Shown: positions 36,099 to 46,939, numbered from the stretch's first letter. The stretch is DNA of 64,000 nucleotides from Lachnospiraceae bacterium MD335 (GCA_000403335.2 KE159617.1:481922-545921); one strand, 5' to 3'. Numbers and translations: made by a program. Notes: a model not told the origin generated them from the sequence alone.

Positions 36099-36941
36099 AT
36101 GGGAATTAAGACATATAACCCATATACACCTTCGAGAAGAAATATGACCGGTTCTGATTTTTCTGAGATTACAAAGAAGACTCCCGAAAAGTCTCTTTGC
36201 GTATCAAAGAAAAAGCATGCAGGTCGTAACAATCAGGGTAAAATTACTGTAAGACACCAGGGCGGTGGAAACAGACAGAAATACAGAATCATTGATTTTA
36301 AGAGAAATAAAGACGGCATCGCTGCAAAGGTTATCGGTATTGAGTATGATCCGAACCGTTCGGCAAACATTGCGTTAATCTGCTATGAGGACGGTCAGAA
36401 GGCATATATCCTTGCTCCGGAAGGACTGACAGACGGAATGAAGGTTATGAACGGACCTGAGGCAGAAATCAGAGTCGGTAACTGCTTGCCGCTTTCTGAA
36501 ATTCCTGTCGGTACAATGGTACACAATATTGAGCTGCATCCCGGCAAGGGCGGACAGCTTGTACGTTCCGCAGGTAACAGTGCACAGCTTATGGCGAAGG
36601 AAGGAAGGTATGCAACGCTTCGTCTTCCTTCCGGCGAAATGAGAATGGTTCCTATCGTCTGCAGAGCATCAATCGGTGTTGTAGGCAACGGCGACCACAA
36701 CCTTATCAAAATCGGTAAAGCGGGACGGAAACGCCACATGGGTATCAGACCTACAGTCCGCGGTTCTGTTATGAACCCGAATGACCATCCGCACGGTGGT
36801 GGTGAAGGTAAGACAGGAATCGGAAGACCCGGTCCATGTACACCTTGGGGCAAGCCTGCTCTTGGTTTGAAGACAAGAAAGAGCAAGAAGGCGTCTAACA
36901 AGCTTATTGTGAGAAGAAGAGACGGAAGAGCGATTAAGTAA
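36099..36941 (+). CDS. rplB: 50S ribosomal protein L2
   Basis: 280 residues; needed for subunit joining and peptidyl-transferase structure. Diagnostic C-terminus [20 protein letters not shown] (about 224-243) with the conserved His. AAAAGGAG before ATG 36099. It is 73 bp behind rplW. Confidence 0.98.
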   Translation: MGIKTYNPYTPSRRNMTGSDFSEITKKTPEKSLCVSKKKHAGRNNQGKITVRHQGGGNRQKYRIIDFKRNKDGIAAKVIGIEYDPNRSANIALICYEDGQKAYILAPEGLTDGMKVMNGPEAEIRVGNCLPLSEIPVGTMVHNIELHPGKGGQLVRSAGNSAQLMAKEGRYATLRLPSGEMRMVPIVCRASIGVVGNGDHNLIKIGKAGRKRHMGIRPTVRGSVMNPNDHPHGGGEGKTGIGRPGPCTPWGKPALGLKTRKSKKASNKLIVRRRDGRAIK

Positions 36942-36997
36942 TGAAATCGCCTTCCCCTTAAAACAGTTTATCGATTATAACAAGGAGGAATTACCTA

Positions 36998-37279
36998 ATG
37001 GCAAGGTCATTAAAGAAAGGTCCTTTCGCGGATGCAAGCCTTTTAAAGAAGGTTGATGCAATGAACGCGTCAGGAAGTAAATCAGTAATTAAGACATGGT
37101 CACGTCGTTCTACAATTTTCCCCTCATTCGTAGGTCACACGATTGCAGTTCACGACGGGAGAAAGCATGTGCCTGTATATGTAACAGAAGATATGGTTGG
37201 ACATAAGCTTGGTGAATTCGTTGCAACCAGAACTTACAGAGGACATGGTAAGGACGAAAAGAAATCAAAGGTGAGATAA
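36998..37279 (+). CDS. rpsS: 30S ribosomal protein S19
   Basis: 93 residues; forms a head complex with S13. Start [20 protein letters not shown] and C-terminal [19 protein letters not shown] are typical. ACAAGGAGG before ATG 36998. rplV follows after 21 bases. Confidence 0.98.
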   Translation: MARSLKKGPFADASLLKKVDAMNASGSKSVIKTWSRRSTIFPSFVGHTIAVHDGRKHVPVYVTEDMVGHKLGEFVATRTYRGHGKDEKKSKVR

Positions 37280-37300
37280 TAGTTGAGAGGAGGTTCAACC

Positions 37301-37696
37301 GTGGCTAAGGAAAAATATAGCAGAACAAGTTATAAAAGAAAGAGAAATGCAGAAAACAGAGAAACCAGACCGTCAGCAAAGCTCTCTTATGCCAGAGTTT
37401 CGGTTCAGAAAGCTTGCTTCGTATTAGATGCCATCAGAGGCAAGGATGTACAGAGTGCTTTGGCGCTTTTGACATACAGTCCGAGATATGCTTCCAGCAT
37501 CGTTAAGAAGCTTTTGGAGTCAGCAATCGCAAATGCTGAGAATAATAATGGTATGAATGCCGAGAACCTTTATATTGCGGAGTGCTATGCAAATAAAGGA
37601 CCGACAATGAAGCGCGTAAGACCAAGAGCGCAGGGCAGAGCTTACAGAATCGAAAAGAGAATGAGCCACATTACAATTGTGCTCGATGAGAGATAG
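37301..37696 (+). CDS. rplV: 50S ribosomal protein L22
   Basis: 131 residues; its beta-hairpin (tip in [17 protein letters not shown]) lines the exit tunnel and is a macrolide-resistance spot. I chose GTG 37301 ([15 protein letters not shown]), because AGGAGG at 37288-37293 is seven bases upstream; a TTG at 37283 would lie before that site. rpsC follows after ten bases. Confidence 0.96.
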   Translation: MAKEKYSRTSYKRKRNAENRETRPSAKLSYARVSVQKACFVLDAIRGKDVQSALALLTYSPRYASSIVKKLLESAIANAENNNGMNAENLYIAECYANKGPTMKRVRPRAQGRAYRIEKRMSHITIVLDER

Positions 37697-37706
37697 GAGG
37701 AAGAAA

Positions 37707-38363
37707 ATGGGACAGAAAGTTAATCCTCATGGACTGAGAGTCGGCATTATTAAAGATTGGGATTCAAAATGGTATGCTGAGGCTGATTTCGCTGACTGCT
37801 TAGTGGAAGATTATAATATCAGAAAGTTTTTAAAGAAGAAGTTATTCAATGCGGGTATTTCAAAAATTGAAATCGAGAGAGCATCTGACAGAGTTAAGGT
37901 GATTGTGTTTACCGCAAAGCCCGGTGTTGTCATCGGTAAGGGCGGAGCTGAAATCGAAGTAACCAAGAAAGAGCTTCAGAAGCTTACCGGCAAGAATGTA
38001 CTTGTTGACATTAAGGAGATTAAGAGACCTGACAGAGATGCACAGCTTGTTGCTGAGAATATTGCACAGCAGCTTGAGAACCGTGTATCATTCAGACGTG
38101 CGATGAAGTCTTGCATGGGCAGAACCATGAAGGCAGGCGCTATGGGTATCAAGACAGCCGTTTCAGGACGTCTTGGCGGAGCGGATATGGCACGTACGGA
38201 ATTTTACAGTGAGGGTACTATTCCTCTTCAGACATTGAGAGCAGATATTGACTATGGCTTCGCAGAGGCGGATACAACCTACGGCAAGCTTGGCGTAAAG
38301 GTATGGATCTACAAAGGCGAGGTACTTCCTACAAAGGGAAATAAGGAAGGGAGCGATAAATAA
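37707..38363 (+). CDS. rpsC: 30S ribosomal protein S3
   Basis: 218 residues with KH domain ([20 protein letters not shown], about 71-90); part of the mRNA entry channel. ATG 37707 ([13 protein letters not shown]) behind ATAGGAGG is the correct start, the frame opening earlier at 37677 being inside rplV. The stop overlaps the rplP start (TAATG). Confidence 0.98.
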   Translation: MGQKVNPHGLRVGIIKDWDSKWYAEADFADCLVEDYNIRKFLKKKLFNAGISKIEIERASDRVKVIVFTAKPGVVIGKGGAEIEVTKKELQKLTGKNVLVDIKEIKRPDRDAQLVAENIAQQLENRVSFRRAMKSCMGRTMKAGAMGIKTAVSGRLGGADMARTEFYSEGTIPLQTLRADIDYGFAEADTTYGKLGVKVWIYKGEVLPTKGNKEGSDK

Positions 38364-38800
38364 TGTTAATGCCAAAAAGAGTAAAGCATCGTAAACAGTT
38401 CCGCGGTACAATGAGAGGTAAGGCTCAGAGAGGTAATACAATTACTTACGGTGAGTACGGTATCGTGGCAACAGAACCATGCTGGATTAAATCAAATCAG
38501 ATAGAGGCAGCCCGTATTGCCATGACACGTCACATTAAGCGTGGCGGTAAAGTTTGGATTAAGATTTTCCCGGATAAGCCTGTAACGGCAAAGCCGGCTG
38601 AAACGCGAATGGGTTCCGGTAAGGGAACACTGGAATACTGGGTAGCAGTTGTAAAGCCCGGTCGTGTAATGTTTGAAATCAGCGGAGTAGCTGAGGATGT
38701 GGCAAAAGAAGCGTTACGTCTTGCAACACACAAGCTTCCTTGTAAATGTAAGATCGTTTCTAAAGCAGATTTGGAAGGCGGTGCAGTAAATGAAAACTAA
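38363..38800 (+). CDS. rplP: 50S ribosomal protein L16
   Basis: 145 residues; helps tRNA positioning at the A and P sites. Start [19 protein letters not shown] and [18 protein letters not shown] are diagnostic. ATG 38363 overlaps the rpsC stop by one base and has GGAAGGGAG at good distance. Its end overlaps rpmC by 11 bases. Confidence 0.98.
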   Translation: MLMPKRVKHRKQFRGTMRGKAQRGNTITYGEYGIVATEPCWIKSNQIEAARIAMTRHIKRGGKVWIKIFPDKPVTAKPAETRMGSGKGTLEYWVAVVKPGRVMFEISGVAEDVAKEALRLATHKLPCKCKIVSKADLEGGAVNEN

Positions 38801-38999
38801 GAAATATGTTGAGGATTTAAGAACCAAATCATCCGCAGAGTTATCACAGGAATTAGTAGCTGCAAAGAAAGAACTGTTCAATTTAAGATTTCAGAATGCA
38901 ACGAATCAGTTAGACAATACGGCAAGAATTAAAGAGGTAAGAAAAAATATCGCCCGAATTCAGACTGTAATGACTGCAAAGCTGAAAAGCGTAGAGTAG
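38790..38999 (+). CDS. rpmC: 50S ribosomal protein L29
   Basis: 69 residues, helical hairpin at the tunnel exit next to L23. Typical [20 protein letters not shown] and [18 protein letters not shown] 38790 lies inside the end of rplP, with GGAAGGCGG upstream, so it is coupled. rpsQ follows at once. Confidence 0.97.
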   Translation: MKTKKYVEDLRTKSSAELSQELVAAKKELFNLRFQNATNQLDNTARIKEVRKNIARIQTVMTAKLKSVE

Positions 39000-39012
39000 G
39001 AGGGAAATGGTC

Positions 39013-39267
39013 GTGGAAAGAAATTTAAGAAAAACACGTACAGGCAAAGTTGTGAGCAACAAAATGCAGAAAACGATCGTAGTTGCTGTAGAAGATCATG
39101 TTAAGCATCCTCTTTACGGAAAAATCGTTAAGAGAACTTATAAATTAAAGGCGCATGACGAGAAGAATGAGTGCAGCATTGGCGACACAGTAAAAGTAAT
39201 GGAGACAAGACCTTTATCAAAAGATAAGAGATGGAGACTTGTTGAGATTGTTGAGAAAGTAAAATAG
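39013..39267 (+). CDS. rpsQ: 30S ribosomal protein S17
   Basis: 84 residues, OB-fold primary 16S-binding protein: [20 protein letters not shown] start and [19 protein letters not shown] end. GTG 39013 is preferred over ATG 39007, as AGGAGGG (38998-39004) then lies eight rather than two bases away, and family members begin MERNLRK. Confidence 0.95.
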   Translation: MERNLRKTRTGKVVSNKMQKTIVVAVEDHVKHPLYGKIVKRTYKLKAHDEKNECSIGDTVKVMETRPLSKDKRWRLVEIVEKVK

Positions 39268-39310
39268 ATTTTAAAAATCGCGTGCGCGCGGTTTTGGAAG
39301 GAGAATTAGC

Positions 39311-39679
39311 ATGATACAACAGGAAAGCAGACTGAAGGTCGCTGATAATACCGGTGCAAAAGAATTGCTGTGCATCAGGGTTATGGGCGGTTCCACAAGA
39401 AGATATGCAGGCATCGGCGATATCATCGTAGCCAGTGTTAAAGATGCAACACCAGGCGGCGTTGTAAAAAAAGGCGATGTCGTGAAAGCAGTTGTTGTAC
39501 GTACCGTAAAGGGCGCCCGTCGTAAGGACGGTTCTTATATTAAATTTGATGAAAATGCTGCTGTTATCATAAAGGATGATAAGACTCCGAGAGGAACACG
39601 TATTTTTGGACCAGTGGCAAGAGAGCTTCGTGAGAAACAGTTTATGAAGATTGTTTCCTTAGCTCCTGAAGTATTATAA
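39311..39679 (+). CDS. rplN: 50S ribosomal protein L14
   Basis: 122 residues, the exact family length; contacts 16S rRNA in a bridge between subunits. Starts [30 protein letters not shown] upstream. It begins the L14-L24-L5 run of the spc part, 43 bp behind rpsQ. Confidence 0.98.
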   Translation: MIQQESRLKVADNTGAKELLCIRVMGGSTRRYAGIGDIIVASVKDATPGGVVKKGDVVKAVVVRTVKGARRKDGSYIKFDENAAVIIKDDKTPRGTRIFGPVARELREKQFMKIVSLAPEVL

Positions 39680-39691
39680 GGAGGTGCCGGA

Positions 39692-39997
39692 ATGTTAAAG
39701 ATTAAAAAGGGCGATACCGTAAAGGTAATTACCGGTAAGGACAAAGATAAAGAAGGTAAGGTTTTGTCTGTTGATAAAAAGAAGGCTAAGGTTTTGGTAG
39801 AGGGAATCAACATGGTTACAAAACATGCGAAACCTTCAGCCGCTAATCAGAATGGCGGTATTATCCAAAAAGAAGCTCCGATTGATATTTCAAACGTAAT
39901 GTATCTTCACAAAGGCAAGGCTACAAGAGTCGGCATTAAGATGGATGGAGACAAGAAAGTACGTTTCGCAAAGACAACAGGCGAGGTTATTGATTAA
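39692..39997 (+). CDS. rplX: 50S ribosomal protein L24
   Basis: 101 residues, KOW-type assembly initiator: [21 protein letters not shown] (residues 2-22) and [15 protein letters not shown] segment. TAAGGAGGTG directly before ATG 39692. It is 12 bases behind rplN. Confidence 0.97.
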   Translation: MLKIKKGDTVKVITGKDKDKEGKVLSVDKKKAKVLVEGINMVTKHAKPSAANQNGGIIQKEAPIDISNVMYLHKGKATRVGIKMDGDKKVRFAKTTGEVID

Positions 39998-40021
39998 TTC
40001 TATGAAAGGAGGTCTAAACCG

Positions 40022-40561
40022 GTGAGTAGACTAAAGGATATATACAAAAGCGAAATCATGGATGCCATGATTAAGAAGTTCGGATATAAGAACAGTATGG
40101 AAGTTCCCAAACTTGATAAGATTGTTATCAATATAGGCGTCGGTGAGGCAAAGGAGAATGCCAAGGCTTTGGAGTCGGCTGTAAAGGATCTTGAGATCAT
40201 TGCAGGTCAGAAAGTCGTTACGACAAAGGCGAAGAAGGCTGTCGCTAACTTCAAAATTCGTGAGGGTATGGCGATTGGCTGTAAGGTAACGCTTCGCGGC
40301 GAGAAGATGTATGAGTTTCTTGACCGTCTCGTAAACCTTGCACTTCCCCGAGTACGTGACTTCAGAGGCGTAAACCCGAATGGATTTGACGGCAGAGGTA
40401 ACTATGCACTTGGTATCAAGGAGCAGATTATCTTCCCTGAAATCGAGTACGACAAGGTTGACAAGGTAAGAGGTATGGATATTATATTTGTAACAACCGC
40501 TAAGACGGATGAAGAAGCACGTGAGCTGTTAAGACAGTTCAACATGCCTTTCGCGAAATAA
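40022..40561 (+). CDS. rplE: 50S ribosomal protein L5
   Basis: 179 residues, binds 5S rRNA and the P-site t[23 protein letters not shown] (about 24-43) and the loop [20 protein letters not shown] are diagnostic. It begins with GTG 40022 behind AAAGGAGG. Confidence 0.97.
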   Translation: MSRLKDIYKSEIMDAMIKKFGYKNSMEVPKLDKIVINIGVGEAKENAKALESAVKDLEIIAGQKVVTTKAKKAVANFKIREGMAIGCKVTLRGEKMYEFLDRLVNLALPRVRDFRGVNPNGFDGRGNYALGIKEQIIFPEIEYDKVDKVRGMDIIFVTTAKTDEEARELLRQFNMPFAK

Positions 40562-40578
40562 TAAGGAGGTAAATTCTC

Positions 40579-40764
40579 ATGGCTAAAACAGCAATGAAAA
40601 TCAAACAGCAGCGTAAACCGAAGTTTTCGACACAGCAGTATAGCCGCTGTAGGATCTGTGGCCGTCCGCATGCTTACTTAAGAAAATATGGAATTTGCAG
40701 AATCTGCTTCCGTGAGTTGGCATACAAGGGACAGATCCCCGGCGTGAAAAAAGCAAGCTGGTAA
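40579..40764 (+). CDS. rpsN: 30S ribosomal protein S14, zinc type
   Basis: 61 residues, the short zinc-binding form: Cys pairs in [20 protein letters not shown] (about 24-43). This form is typical of Gram-positives with enough zinc. ATAAGGAGG upstream of ATG 40579. Confidence 0.98.
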   Translation: MAKTAMKIKQQRKPKFSTQQYSRCRICGRPHAYLRKYGICRICFRELAYKGQIPGVKKASW

Positions 40765-40791
40765 AACGAAAAGAATAAGGAGGAAACTGAA

Positions 40792-41193
40792 ATGACAATG
40801 AGTGATCCGATTGCAGATATGCTTACAAGAATTCGTAACGCGAACACTGCAAAGCATGATACAGTAGATGTTCCTTCATCAAAGATGAAGCTTGCTATCG
40901 CACAGATTCTGTTAGATGAAGGTTATATTAGAGCTTTCGATGTTGTTGAGGACGGTACATTCAAAACGATCCACATCACATTAAAGTATGGTGCAGATAA
41001 AAACGAGAGAATTATTACAGGCTTGAAGAGAATTTCAAAGCCAGGTCTTCGTATCTATGCCGGCAAGGATGAGCTGCCAAAGGTTCTTGGCGGACTTGGT
41101 ATTGCGATTATTTCTACAAATCAGGGTGTTATCACTGATAAAGAAGCAAGAAAGCTTGAAGTAGGCGGCGAAGTATTAGCATTTGTATGGTAG
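40792..41193 (+). CDS. rpsH: 30S ribosomal protein S8
   Basis: 133 residues; binds 16S rRNA centrally and, in E. coli, represses the spc operon. [20 protein letters not shown] near the start and [22 protein letters not shown] at the end. ATG 40792 has AAGGAGG eight bases upstream. A palindromic element lies between it and rplF. Confidence 0.98.
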   Translation: MTMSDPIADMLTRIRNANTAKHDTVDVPSSKMKLAIAQILLDEGYIRAFDVVEDGTFKTIHITLKYGADKNERIITGLKRISKPGLRIYAGKDELPKVLGGLGIAIISTNQGVITDKEARKLEVGGEVLAFVW

Positions 41194-41198
41194 CAATA

Positions 41199-41296
41199 AA
41201 ATCAAGCACGAGCGCAGCGAAGTATTTGATTTTATGCGACAGACAGCGAGAAAACAAGGAGCAGCGCAGCTGCGGCGAATGCATTGCATTCGGTTT
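41199..41296. repeat. Intergenic palindromic element between rpsH and rplF
   Basis: ATAAAATCAA after the rpsH stop is inverted as TTGATTTTAT 30 bases on; GCGCAGCTGCGGC and GAATGCATTGCATTC palindromes follow, the last framed by CGAGAAAAC and GTTTTCGAG. Three nested hairpins in a 152-bp gap, where neighbouring gaps are 10-70 bp. Same type as the clusters at 4214 and 48973. Confidence 0.6.
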
Positions 41297-41345
41297 TCGA
41301 GCGGAAGCAGAATTGGAATAGTAAATTATTATAGGAGGTACGGGC

Positions 41346-41888
41346 ATGTCACGTATAGGAAGAATGCCAATCGCGATTCCCGCAGGCGTTACTGTGGAAG
41401 TTGCAGAAAATAACAAAGTGACTGTAAAAGGTCCTAAGGGAACACTTGAAAGAGTGCTTCCGGCTGAGATGGAAATCAAGGTTGAAAATGGAGAGATAAC
41501 GGTTACAAGACCGAATGACTTAAAGAAAATGAAGTCTTTACATGGTCTTACAAGAACACTGATTAACAACATGGTTGTTGGTGTAACGGCAGGCTATGAG
41601 AAGAAGCTTGAAGTAAACGGTGTCGGCTACAGAGCGGCAAAAGCAGGAAATAAATTGACATTATCTTTGGGATATTCGCACCCTGTTGAGATGATTGATC
41701 CGGAAGGTGTTGAGACCGTACTTGAGGGTACAAACATTATCATCGTAAAGGGTATTGATAAAGAAAAAGTTGGACAATTCGCGGCTGAAATCAGAGACAA
41801 GAGAAGACCGGAGCCTTATAAGGGCAAGGGTATTAAGTATGCTGATGAGACAATCAGACGTAAAGTTGGTAAGACTGGTAAAAAGTAA
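41346..41888 (+). CDS. rplF: 50S ribosomal protein L6
   Basis: 180 residues, two repeated domains, near the GTPase centre. [20 protein letters not shown] start and the C-terminal [29 protein letters not shown] lies before ATG 41346, behind the palindromic element. Confidence 0.98.
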   Translation: MSRIGRMPIAIPAGVTVEVAENNKVTVKGPKGTLERVLPAEMEIKVENGEITVTRPNDLKKMKSLHGLTRTLINNMVVGVTAGYEKKLEVNGVGYRAAKAGNKLTLSLGYSHPVEMIDPEGVETVLEGTNIIIVKGIDKEKVGQFAAEIRDKRRPEPYKGKGIKYADETIRRKVGKTGKK

Positions 41889-41906
41889 ATAAGGAGGGCG
41901 TAAGAA

Positions 41907-42275
41907 ATGGTTAGCAAGAGATCAAGAGCAGAATTGCGTGCGAAAAAGCACATGAGAATACGTAACCGTTTAAGCGGTACATCTGAAAGACCACGTTTAG
42001 CGGTATTCAGAAGCAATAATCATATGTATGCTCAAATTATTGACGATACAGTTGGAAATACGTTAGTTGCAGCTTCTACGGTAGAAAAGGAAGTAAAGGC
42101 TGAGCTGGAGCATACCAATAACGTTGATGCAGCAGCATATTTAGGTAAAATCATTGCAAAGAGAGCAATGGATAAGGGTATTACAGAAGTGGTTTTTGAC
42201 AGAGGCGGCTTTTTATACCACGGAAAAATCAAAGCTTTAGCTGAGGCGGCAAGAGAAGCCGGCTTGGTATTCTAG
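41907..42275 (+). CDS. rplR: 50S ribosomal protein L18
   Basis: 122 residues; 5S rRNA binding with L5. [20 protein letters not shown] and the end [30 protein letters not shown] upstream. It is 18 bases behind rplF. Confidence 0.98.
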   Translation: MVSKRSRAELRAKKHMRIRNRLSGTSERPRLAVFRSNNHMYAQIIDDTVGNTLVAASTVEKEVKAELEHTNNVDAAAYLGKIIAKRAMDKGITEVVFDRGGFLYHGKIKALAEAAREAGLVF

Positions 42276-42291
42276 GAAGGGAGAAAATCAC

Positions 42292-42801
42292 ATGAAACGT
42301 ACAATCATTGATGCTAGTCAGATGGAATTAACAGATAAGGTTGTTACCATTAAGCGTGTAACCAAAACTGTTAAAGGTGGACGTAACATGCGTTTTACCG
42401 CTTTGGTCGTTGTAGGTGACGGAAACGGTCACGTAGGCGCCGGACTTGGTAAAGCCGTAGAAATCCCTGAAGCGATTCGTAAGGGAAAGGAAGACGCAAT
42501 CAAGAACCTTGTAAACATTGCACTTGATGAGAATAAGTCAATTACACATGATTTCATTGGAAATTATGGTTCTTCCAGCGTATTATTAAAGAGAGCTCCC
42601 GAAGGTACAGGTATCATCGCAGGCGGTCCTGCGCGTATCGTGTGCGAGCTTGCAGGTATTAAGAACATCCGTACGAAGTCTTTGGGCTCTAACAATAAGC
42701 AGAACGTCGTACTTTCTACCATAGCAGGTCTTTCGCAGTTAAAGACACCGGAACAGGTAGCTGCAAACCGTGGGAAATCTATCGACGAGATCATGGCTTA
42801 A
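42292..42801 (+). CDS. rpsE: 30S ribosomal protein S5
   Basis: 169 residues with dsRBD-like N-domain ([20 protein letters not shown]) and ribosomal S5 fold 2; decoding fidelity and mRNA helicase activity. GGAAGGGAG before ATG 42292. rpmD follows after 14 bases. Confidence 0.98.
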   Translation: MKRTIIDASQMELTDKVVTIKRVTKTVKGGRNMRFTALVVVGDGNGHVGAGLGKAVEIPEAIRKGKEDAIKNLVNIALDENKSITHDFIGNYGSSSVLLKRAPEGTGIIAGGPARIVCELAGIKNIRTKSLGSNNKQNVVLSTIAGLSQLKTPEQVAANRGKSIDEIMA

Positions 42802-42815
42802 GGAGGTAGATTAAG

Positions 42816-42998
42816 ATGGCAAAAACATTAAAAGTTACTTTGGTGAAATCGACAATCGGTGCAGTTCCCAAGAACAAAGCGACTGTTGAGGCAATGGGAC
42901 TTACAAAGCTTCACAAGACAGTAGAGCTTCCTGATAATGATGCAACGAGAGGCATGATTCGGAAAGTAAATCATTTAGTTAAAGTTGAAGAAGCATAA
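42816..42998 (+). CDS. rpmD: 50S ribosomal protein L30
   Basis: 60 residues, the compact bacterial form: LKVTLVKSTIGAVPKNKATV and LGLTKLHKTVELPDND-like segment. TTAAGGAGG before ATG 42816. Confidence 0.96.
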   Translation: MAKTLKVTLVKSTIGAVPKNKATVEAMGLTKLHKTVELPDNDATRGMIRKVNHLVKVEEA

Positions 42999-43017
42999 AT
43001 AAAGGAGGTGTCAAAAA

Positions 43018-43464
43018 ATGAGTTTAGAATTATCGAATTTAAGACCTGCTGAGGGCTCTAAACATAGTGATAATTTTAGAAGAGGCCGCGGACATGGCTC
43101 AGGAAACGGTAAGACAGCCGGCAAGGGTCATAAGGGACAGAAGGCTCGTTCAGGAGCTCCGAGACCGGGCTTTGAAGGTGGACAGATGCCTTTATACAGA
43201 CGTATTCCTAAGAGAGGTTTCCATAACAGAAACACAAAGGAAATCGTTGCGATTAACCTTGAGGTATTGGAAAGATTTGAAGCTGGTGCTACTGTTTCAG
43301 TAGATACTTTAATTGAAACCGGAATCGTTAAAAATCCCAGAGATGGAGTAAAGATTTTAGGCAGAGGAGAATTAACTAAGAAGCTCAATGTTCAGGCAAA
43401 TGCATTCAGTGCGTCTGCAAAGGAGAAGATTGAGGCACTTGGTGGAACAGCAGAGGTGATCTAA
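43018..43464 (+). CDS. rplO: 50S ribosomal protein L15
   Basis: 148 residues. Extended Gly/Arg N-terminus [20 protein letters not shown] (about 22-41) enters 23S rRNA; C-terminal globular domain. AAAGGAGGTG before ATG 43018. Its stop overlaps the secY start (TAATG). Confidence 0.98.
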   Translation: MSLELSNLRPAEGSKHSDNFRRGRGHGSGNGKTAGKGHKGQKARSGAPRPGFEGGQMPLYRRIPKRGFHNRNTKEIVAINLEVLERFEAGATVSVDTLIETGIVKNPRDGVKILGRGELTKKLNVQANAFSASAKEKIEALGGTAEVI

Positions 43465-44777
43465 TGTTTTCTACATTAAAGAACGCTTTTAAGATTAAAG
43501 AAATTCGGAGTAAGCTGCTGTTTACCTTTCTGATGTTAATTGTAATCCGTTTTGGTTCCCAGCTCCCTATTCCGGGCGTAAACAGAGACTATTTTTCTTC
43601 ATGGTTTGAGGCTCAGACCGGTGGTGCATTTAACTTTTTTGACGCATTTACGGGCGGTTCTTTTTCAAGAATGTCTGTATTTGCGCTGAATATCACCCCG
43701 TATATTACATCTTCCATTATTATACAGCTTCTCACAATTGCAATTCCAAAACTTGAGGAGATGCAAAAGGACGGAGAGGACGGAAGAAAGAAGCTTGCTT
43801 CAATTACGCGTTATGTGACTGTTGCTTTGGCGCTGATTGAGAGTGGCGCTATGGCAATCGGGTTTGGTAATCAGGGGCTGCTTCAGAGTTATGGTCCGTT
43901 GGAGGTTATCACGGTAATCGCCGTATTGACGGCGGGCAGTGCTTTCCTGATGTGGATTGGTGAGCGGATTACGGAGAACGGTGTGGGTAACGGTATTTCA
44001 ATCGTGCTTGTTATCAATATTATCTCTCGTTTGCCGGATGACTTTAGCAGTCTGTATGAGCAGTTCTGTCAGGGAAAATCGATTCCTTTGGCGGTTGTTG
44101 CCGGACTGATTATTCTTGCGATTATCCTGGCAATGGTTGTTTTCGTCGTAGTGCTGAACAGTGCTGTGCGTAAAATTCCCGTACAGTATGCGAAAAAAAT
44201 TCAGGGTAATAAAATGGTTGGAGGTCAGATGACGTTTCTTCCATTGAAGGTTAATACGGCAGGCGTTATTCCGATTATCTTTTCCTCTTCCCTGATGCAG
44301 TTTCCGATTGTAATTTCAACATTGGTGGGATACAGTGGAAACGGCGTGTGGAGACAGATTTTGAATGGGTTAAATCAGGATAATTGGTGTAGTCCAAGCC
44401 AGTTGCAGTATTCGATTGGTCTTGTGGTATATATCATATTGACAGTATTCTTTGCATACTTCTATACATCACTGACCTTTAACCCGTTAGAGATTGCAAA
44501 CAATATGAAGAAGCAGGGCGGTTTTATTCCAGGTATCAGACCGGGAAGACCTACCAGCGATTATCTGACGAAGGTGCTCAATGCGATTATTTTCATTGGT
44601 GCAATTGGTCTTGTAATTGTTGCAGTGGTTCCGTTCTTCTTTAACGGTGTATTTAATGCATCTGTTTCCTTTGGTGGAACAAGCTTAATCATCATTGTAA
44701 GCGTTGTGCTTGAGACAATCAAACAGATTGAGTCACAGATGCTTGTACGCAATTATAAAGGCTTTTTGAATGATTAG
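43464..44777 (+). CDS. secY: Preprotein translocase channel SecY
   Basis: 437 residues, ten membrane helices; the channel through which SecA (23302) drives proteins. Plug and TM motifs FGSQLPIPGVNRDYF (about 29-43), ITPYITSSIIIQLLTI (about 76-91), and cytosolic loop FNPLEIANNMKKQGGFIPGI (about 342-361). Coupled to rplO by a one-base overlap. adk follows after 189 bp holding a hairpin. Confidence 0.98.
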   Translation: MFSTLKNAFKIKEIRSKLLFTFLMLIVIRFGSQLPIPGVNRDYFSSWFEAQTGGAFNFFDAFTGGSFSRMSVFALNITPYITSSIIIQLLTIAIPKLEEMQKDGEDGRKKLASITRYVTVALALIESGAMAIGFGNQGLLQSYGPLEVITVIAVLTAGSAFLMWIGERITENGVGNGISIVLVINIISRLPDDFSSLYEQFCQGKSIPLAVVAGLIILAIILAMVVFVVVLNSAVRKIPVQYAKKIQGNKMVGGQMTFLPLKVNTAGVIPIIFSSSLMQFPIVISTLVGYSGNGVWRQILNGLNQDNWCSPSQLQYSIGLVVYIILTVFFAYFYTSLTFNPLEIANNMKKQGGFIPGIRPGRPTSDYLTKVLNAIIFIGAIGLVIVAVVPFFFNGVFNASVSFGGTSLIIIVSVVLETIKQIESQMLVRNYKGFLND

Positions 44778-44798
44778 TCATGAGCAGCCGGACGACAG

Positions 44799-44828
44799 AC
44801 AGGAGCAAAGCGTAGGCTTTGCTTCTGT
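44799..44828 (+). terminator. Hairpin between secY and adk
   Basis: ACAGGAGCAAAGC (44799-44811) pairs with GCTTTGCTTCTGT (44816-44828). T-run is weak, so it may attenuate or stabilise rather than terminate. The following 130 bp are AT-rich; a separate adk promoter is possible. Confidence 0.5.
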
Positions 44829-44966
44829 ATGTTTTCATGAAGATATGTTGTCATAAACATAAGACAGAATACTTTGAATTGAGGATATTTGCAGTAATAT
44901 AAGAATATGCTGAATTGAAGGTATTTAAGAGGCTTATTTTAAAAAATGTTGTAAGGAGGACGCGAG

Positions 44967-45608
44967 ATGAAGATTATAATGTTAGGTGCACCCGGCGCGG
45001 GAAAAGGAACACAGGCAAAGATGATAGCGGAGAAGTTTTCTATCCCCCATGTTTCGACAGGCGATATTTTCCGTGCAAACATTAAAAATGGCACGGAGCT
45101 TGGCATGGAAGCAAAAAAGTATATGGATCAGGGGCAGCTTGTTCCGGATGAACTCACCGTAAAAATTCTTTTGGACAGAGTTGCACAGGAAGACTGTAAG
45201 AACGGGTATGTGCTTGACGGTTTTCCGCGGACGATACCGCAGGCACAGGTGCTTGACAAGGCGCTGACGGAGCTTGGCGACAAAATTGATTATGCAATCA
45301 ATGTGGATGTTCCGGATGAAAATATTATCAACAGAATGTCGGGAAGACGTGCTTGTGTGACGTGCGGTGCAACTTATCATATTGTGCACATTCCGCCCAA
45401 AAGCGAAGGCATTTGTGACAAATGTAATTCAGAGCTTATATTAAGAGATGACGATAAGCCTGAGACGGTTGGAAACCGTTTGGATGTATATCATAAGCAG
45501 ACACAGCCCCTGATTGATTTCTATGATAAGCAGGGTGTTTTAAAGTCGGTTGACGGTACGCAGGACATGAAGGATGTGTTTGCAGCGATTGTGGATATAC
45601 TGAAATAA
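44967..45608 (+). CDS. adk: Adenylate kinase, zinc-LID form
   Basis: Converts ATP + AMP to two ADP. 213 residues. P-loop [20 protein letters not shown] (about 5-24), AMP-site [13 protein letters not shown] (about 84-96), and a LID with Cys pairs CVTC and CDKC (about 130 and 150), the zinc-binding type of Gram-positives. TAAGGAGG before ATG 44967. Its place between secY and map is standard. Confidence 0.98.
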   Translation: MKIIMLGAPGAGKGTQAKMIAEKFSIPHVSTGDIFRANIKNGTELGMEAKKYMDQGQLVPDELTVKILLDRVAQEDCKNGYVLDGFPRTIPQAQVLDKALTELGDKIDYAINVDVPDENIINRMSGRRACVTCGATYHIVHIPPKSEGICDKCNSELILRDDDKPETVGNRLDVYHKQTQPLIDFYDKQGVLKSVDGTQDMKDVFAAIVDILK

Positions 45609-45634
45609 TCATGGAAGACGTGAGGAAATAAGAA

Positions 45635-46387
45635 ATGGCTGTTACAATTAAATCGCAGCGGGAAATCGATTTGATGCGGCATTCCTGCAAGCTCCTTGCA
45701 AAAGTGCACGAAGAGCTTGGACAGGCGATTGAGCCGGGGATTTCCACGTTAGATATTGACCGGCTTGGTGAGAAGCTGATCAGGGGATATGGCTGCGTAC
45801 CAAATTTTCTGCATTATAACGGATATCCGGCATCGATTTGTGTTTCGGTCAACGATGAGGTTGTACATGGAATACCGAGCGCCGAGAGGATTCTTCAAGA
45901 GGGGGATATTGTAAGTCTTGACTGCGGTTTGATTTATAGAGGATACCATTCAGATGCAGCGCGCACTTATGGAGTAGGGCGTATCAGTCCGGAAGCACGG
46001 CAGTTGATTGACGAGACAAGGAATTCCTTTTTTGAGGGAATTAAACGAGCAAAGGCAGGAAACCACCTGCACGATATTTCAAATAGAATTGATGAGTATA
46101 TCTCACAGTTTGGATATGGTATCGTGGAAGATTTGGTCGGACATGGTATTGGAACATCGCTTCATGAAGATCCGCAGATACCTAATTTCAGACAGAAAAG
46201 AAGAGGGTTAAAGCTTCATCCGGGAATGACGCTTGCCATAGAGCCGATGATTAACATGGGAGGCTATGAGGTTGAGTGGCTTGATGATGACTGGACAGTG
46301 GTGACAGAGGACGGCTCGCTGTCTGCTCATTATGAAAATACAATTCTTGTAACGGACGGTGAGCCGGAAATTCTTACACTTTTATAG
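45635..46387 (+). CDS. map: Methionine aminopeptidase type I
   Basis: Removes the initiator Met. 250 residues. Metal ligands in LDCGLIYRGYHSDAARTYGV (the two Asp, about 96-111), VGHGIGTSLHEDP (His, about 168-180), AIEPMINMG (Glu) and a final NTILVTDGEPEIL. AGAAATGG region at ATG 45635, 26 bp behind adk. A KOW-domain protein gene follows at 10 bases. Confidence 0.97.
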   Translation: MAVTIKSQREIDLMRHSCKLLAKVHEELGQAIEPGISTLDIDRLGEKLIRGYGCVPNFLHYNGYPASICVSVNDEVVHGIPSAERILQEGDIVSLDCGLIYRGYHSDAARTYGVGRISPEARQLIDETRNSFFEGIKRAKAGNHLHDISNRIDEYISQFGYGIVEDLVGHGIGTSLHEDPQIPNFRQKRRGLKLHPGMTLAIEPMINMGGYEVEWLDDDWTVVTEDGSLSAHYENTILVTDGEPEILTLL

Positions 46388-46397
46388 GAGAAACAAT

Positions 46398-46652
46398 ATG
46401 ATAGGATATTTGGCATATTCGCTTTCCGGACACGATAAAGACAGGGTTTATCTTATTATTAATGAAGATAAGGATTTTGTATACTTGGCGGATGGAGATG
46501 TGAGAACCACCGACCGGTTAAAGAAAAAGAACAAAAAGCATATTCAGGTTATTAAAAAAACAGGCAGGAGGACAGAGGTATCTTCTGTCACGAACGAAGA
46601 AATTAAGTATCAAATAAAGCAATATTGTAAAGGCATTCAGGAGGTAAAATAA
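46398..46652 (+). CDS. KOW-domain RNA-binding protein
   Basis: 84 residues with a KOW-like beta-barrel start ([20 protein letters not shown]) and a basic stretch [19 protein letters not shown], as in the L14e-like small proteins found between map and infA in Clostridia. Probably binds rRNA or tRNA; role unknown. ATG 46398 with TAGGAG upstream; the longer frame overlaps map and is rejected. Its stop overlaps the infA start. Confidence 0.85.
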   Translation: MIGYLAYSLSGHDKDRVYLIINEDKDFVYLADGDVRTTDRLKKKNKKHIQVIKKTGRRTEVSSVTNEEIKYQIKQYCKGIQEVK

Positions 46653-46870
46653 TGTCAAAGTCCGATGTAATTGAAATAGAAGGAACCGTAGTTGAGAAGC
46701 TCCCGAACACAATGTTTCAGGTAGAGCTTGAGAATGGTCACAGGGTGCTTGCCCATATCAGCGGAAAGCTGAGACAGAATTTTATTCGTATTCTTCCGGG
46801 CGATAAGGTGACATTGGAGCTTTCACCCTACGACCTGTCAAAGGGAAGAATTATATGGAGAGATAAATAA
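46652..46870 (+). CDS. infA: Translation initiation factor IF-1
   Basis: 72 residues, OB-fold. [20 protein letters not shown] start and [20 protein letters not shown] end. It binds the 30S A-site with IF-2 and IF-3. The start overlaps the preceding stop (TAATG) with AGGAGG upstream. Confidence 0.98.
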   Translation: MSKSDVIEIEGTVVEKLPNTMFQVELENGHRVLAHISGKLRQNFIRILPGDKVTLELSPYDLSKGRIIWRDK

Positions 46871-46910
46871 AAGATTTCCATATTTTCTTATAAAATATTC
46901 GTATTAAGGC

Positions 46911-46939
46911 TTGCTTTTCAAGGTTATGCATGCTATAAT
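46911..46939 (+). promoter_or_regulatory. Internal promoter for rpmJ and the alpha operon
   Basis: TTGCTT (46911-46916), 17-bp spacer, TATAAT (46934-46939) between infA and rpmJ. It can give extra transcription of rpmJ, rpsM and following genes. Confidence 0.7.
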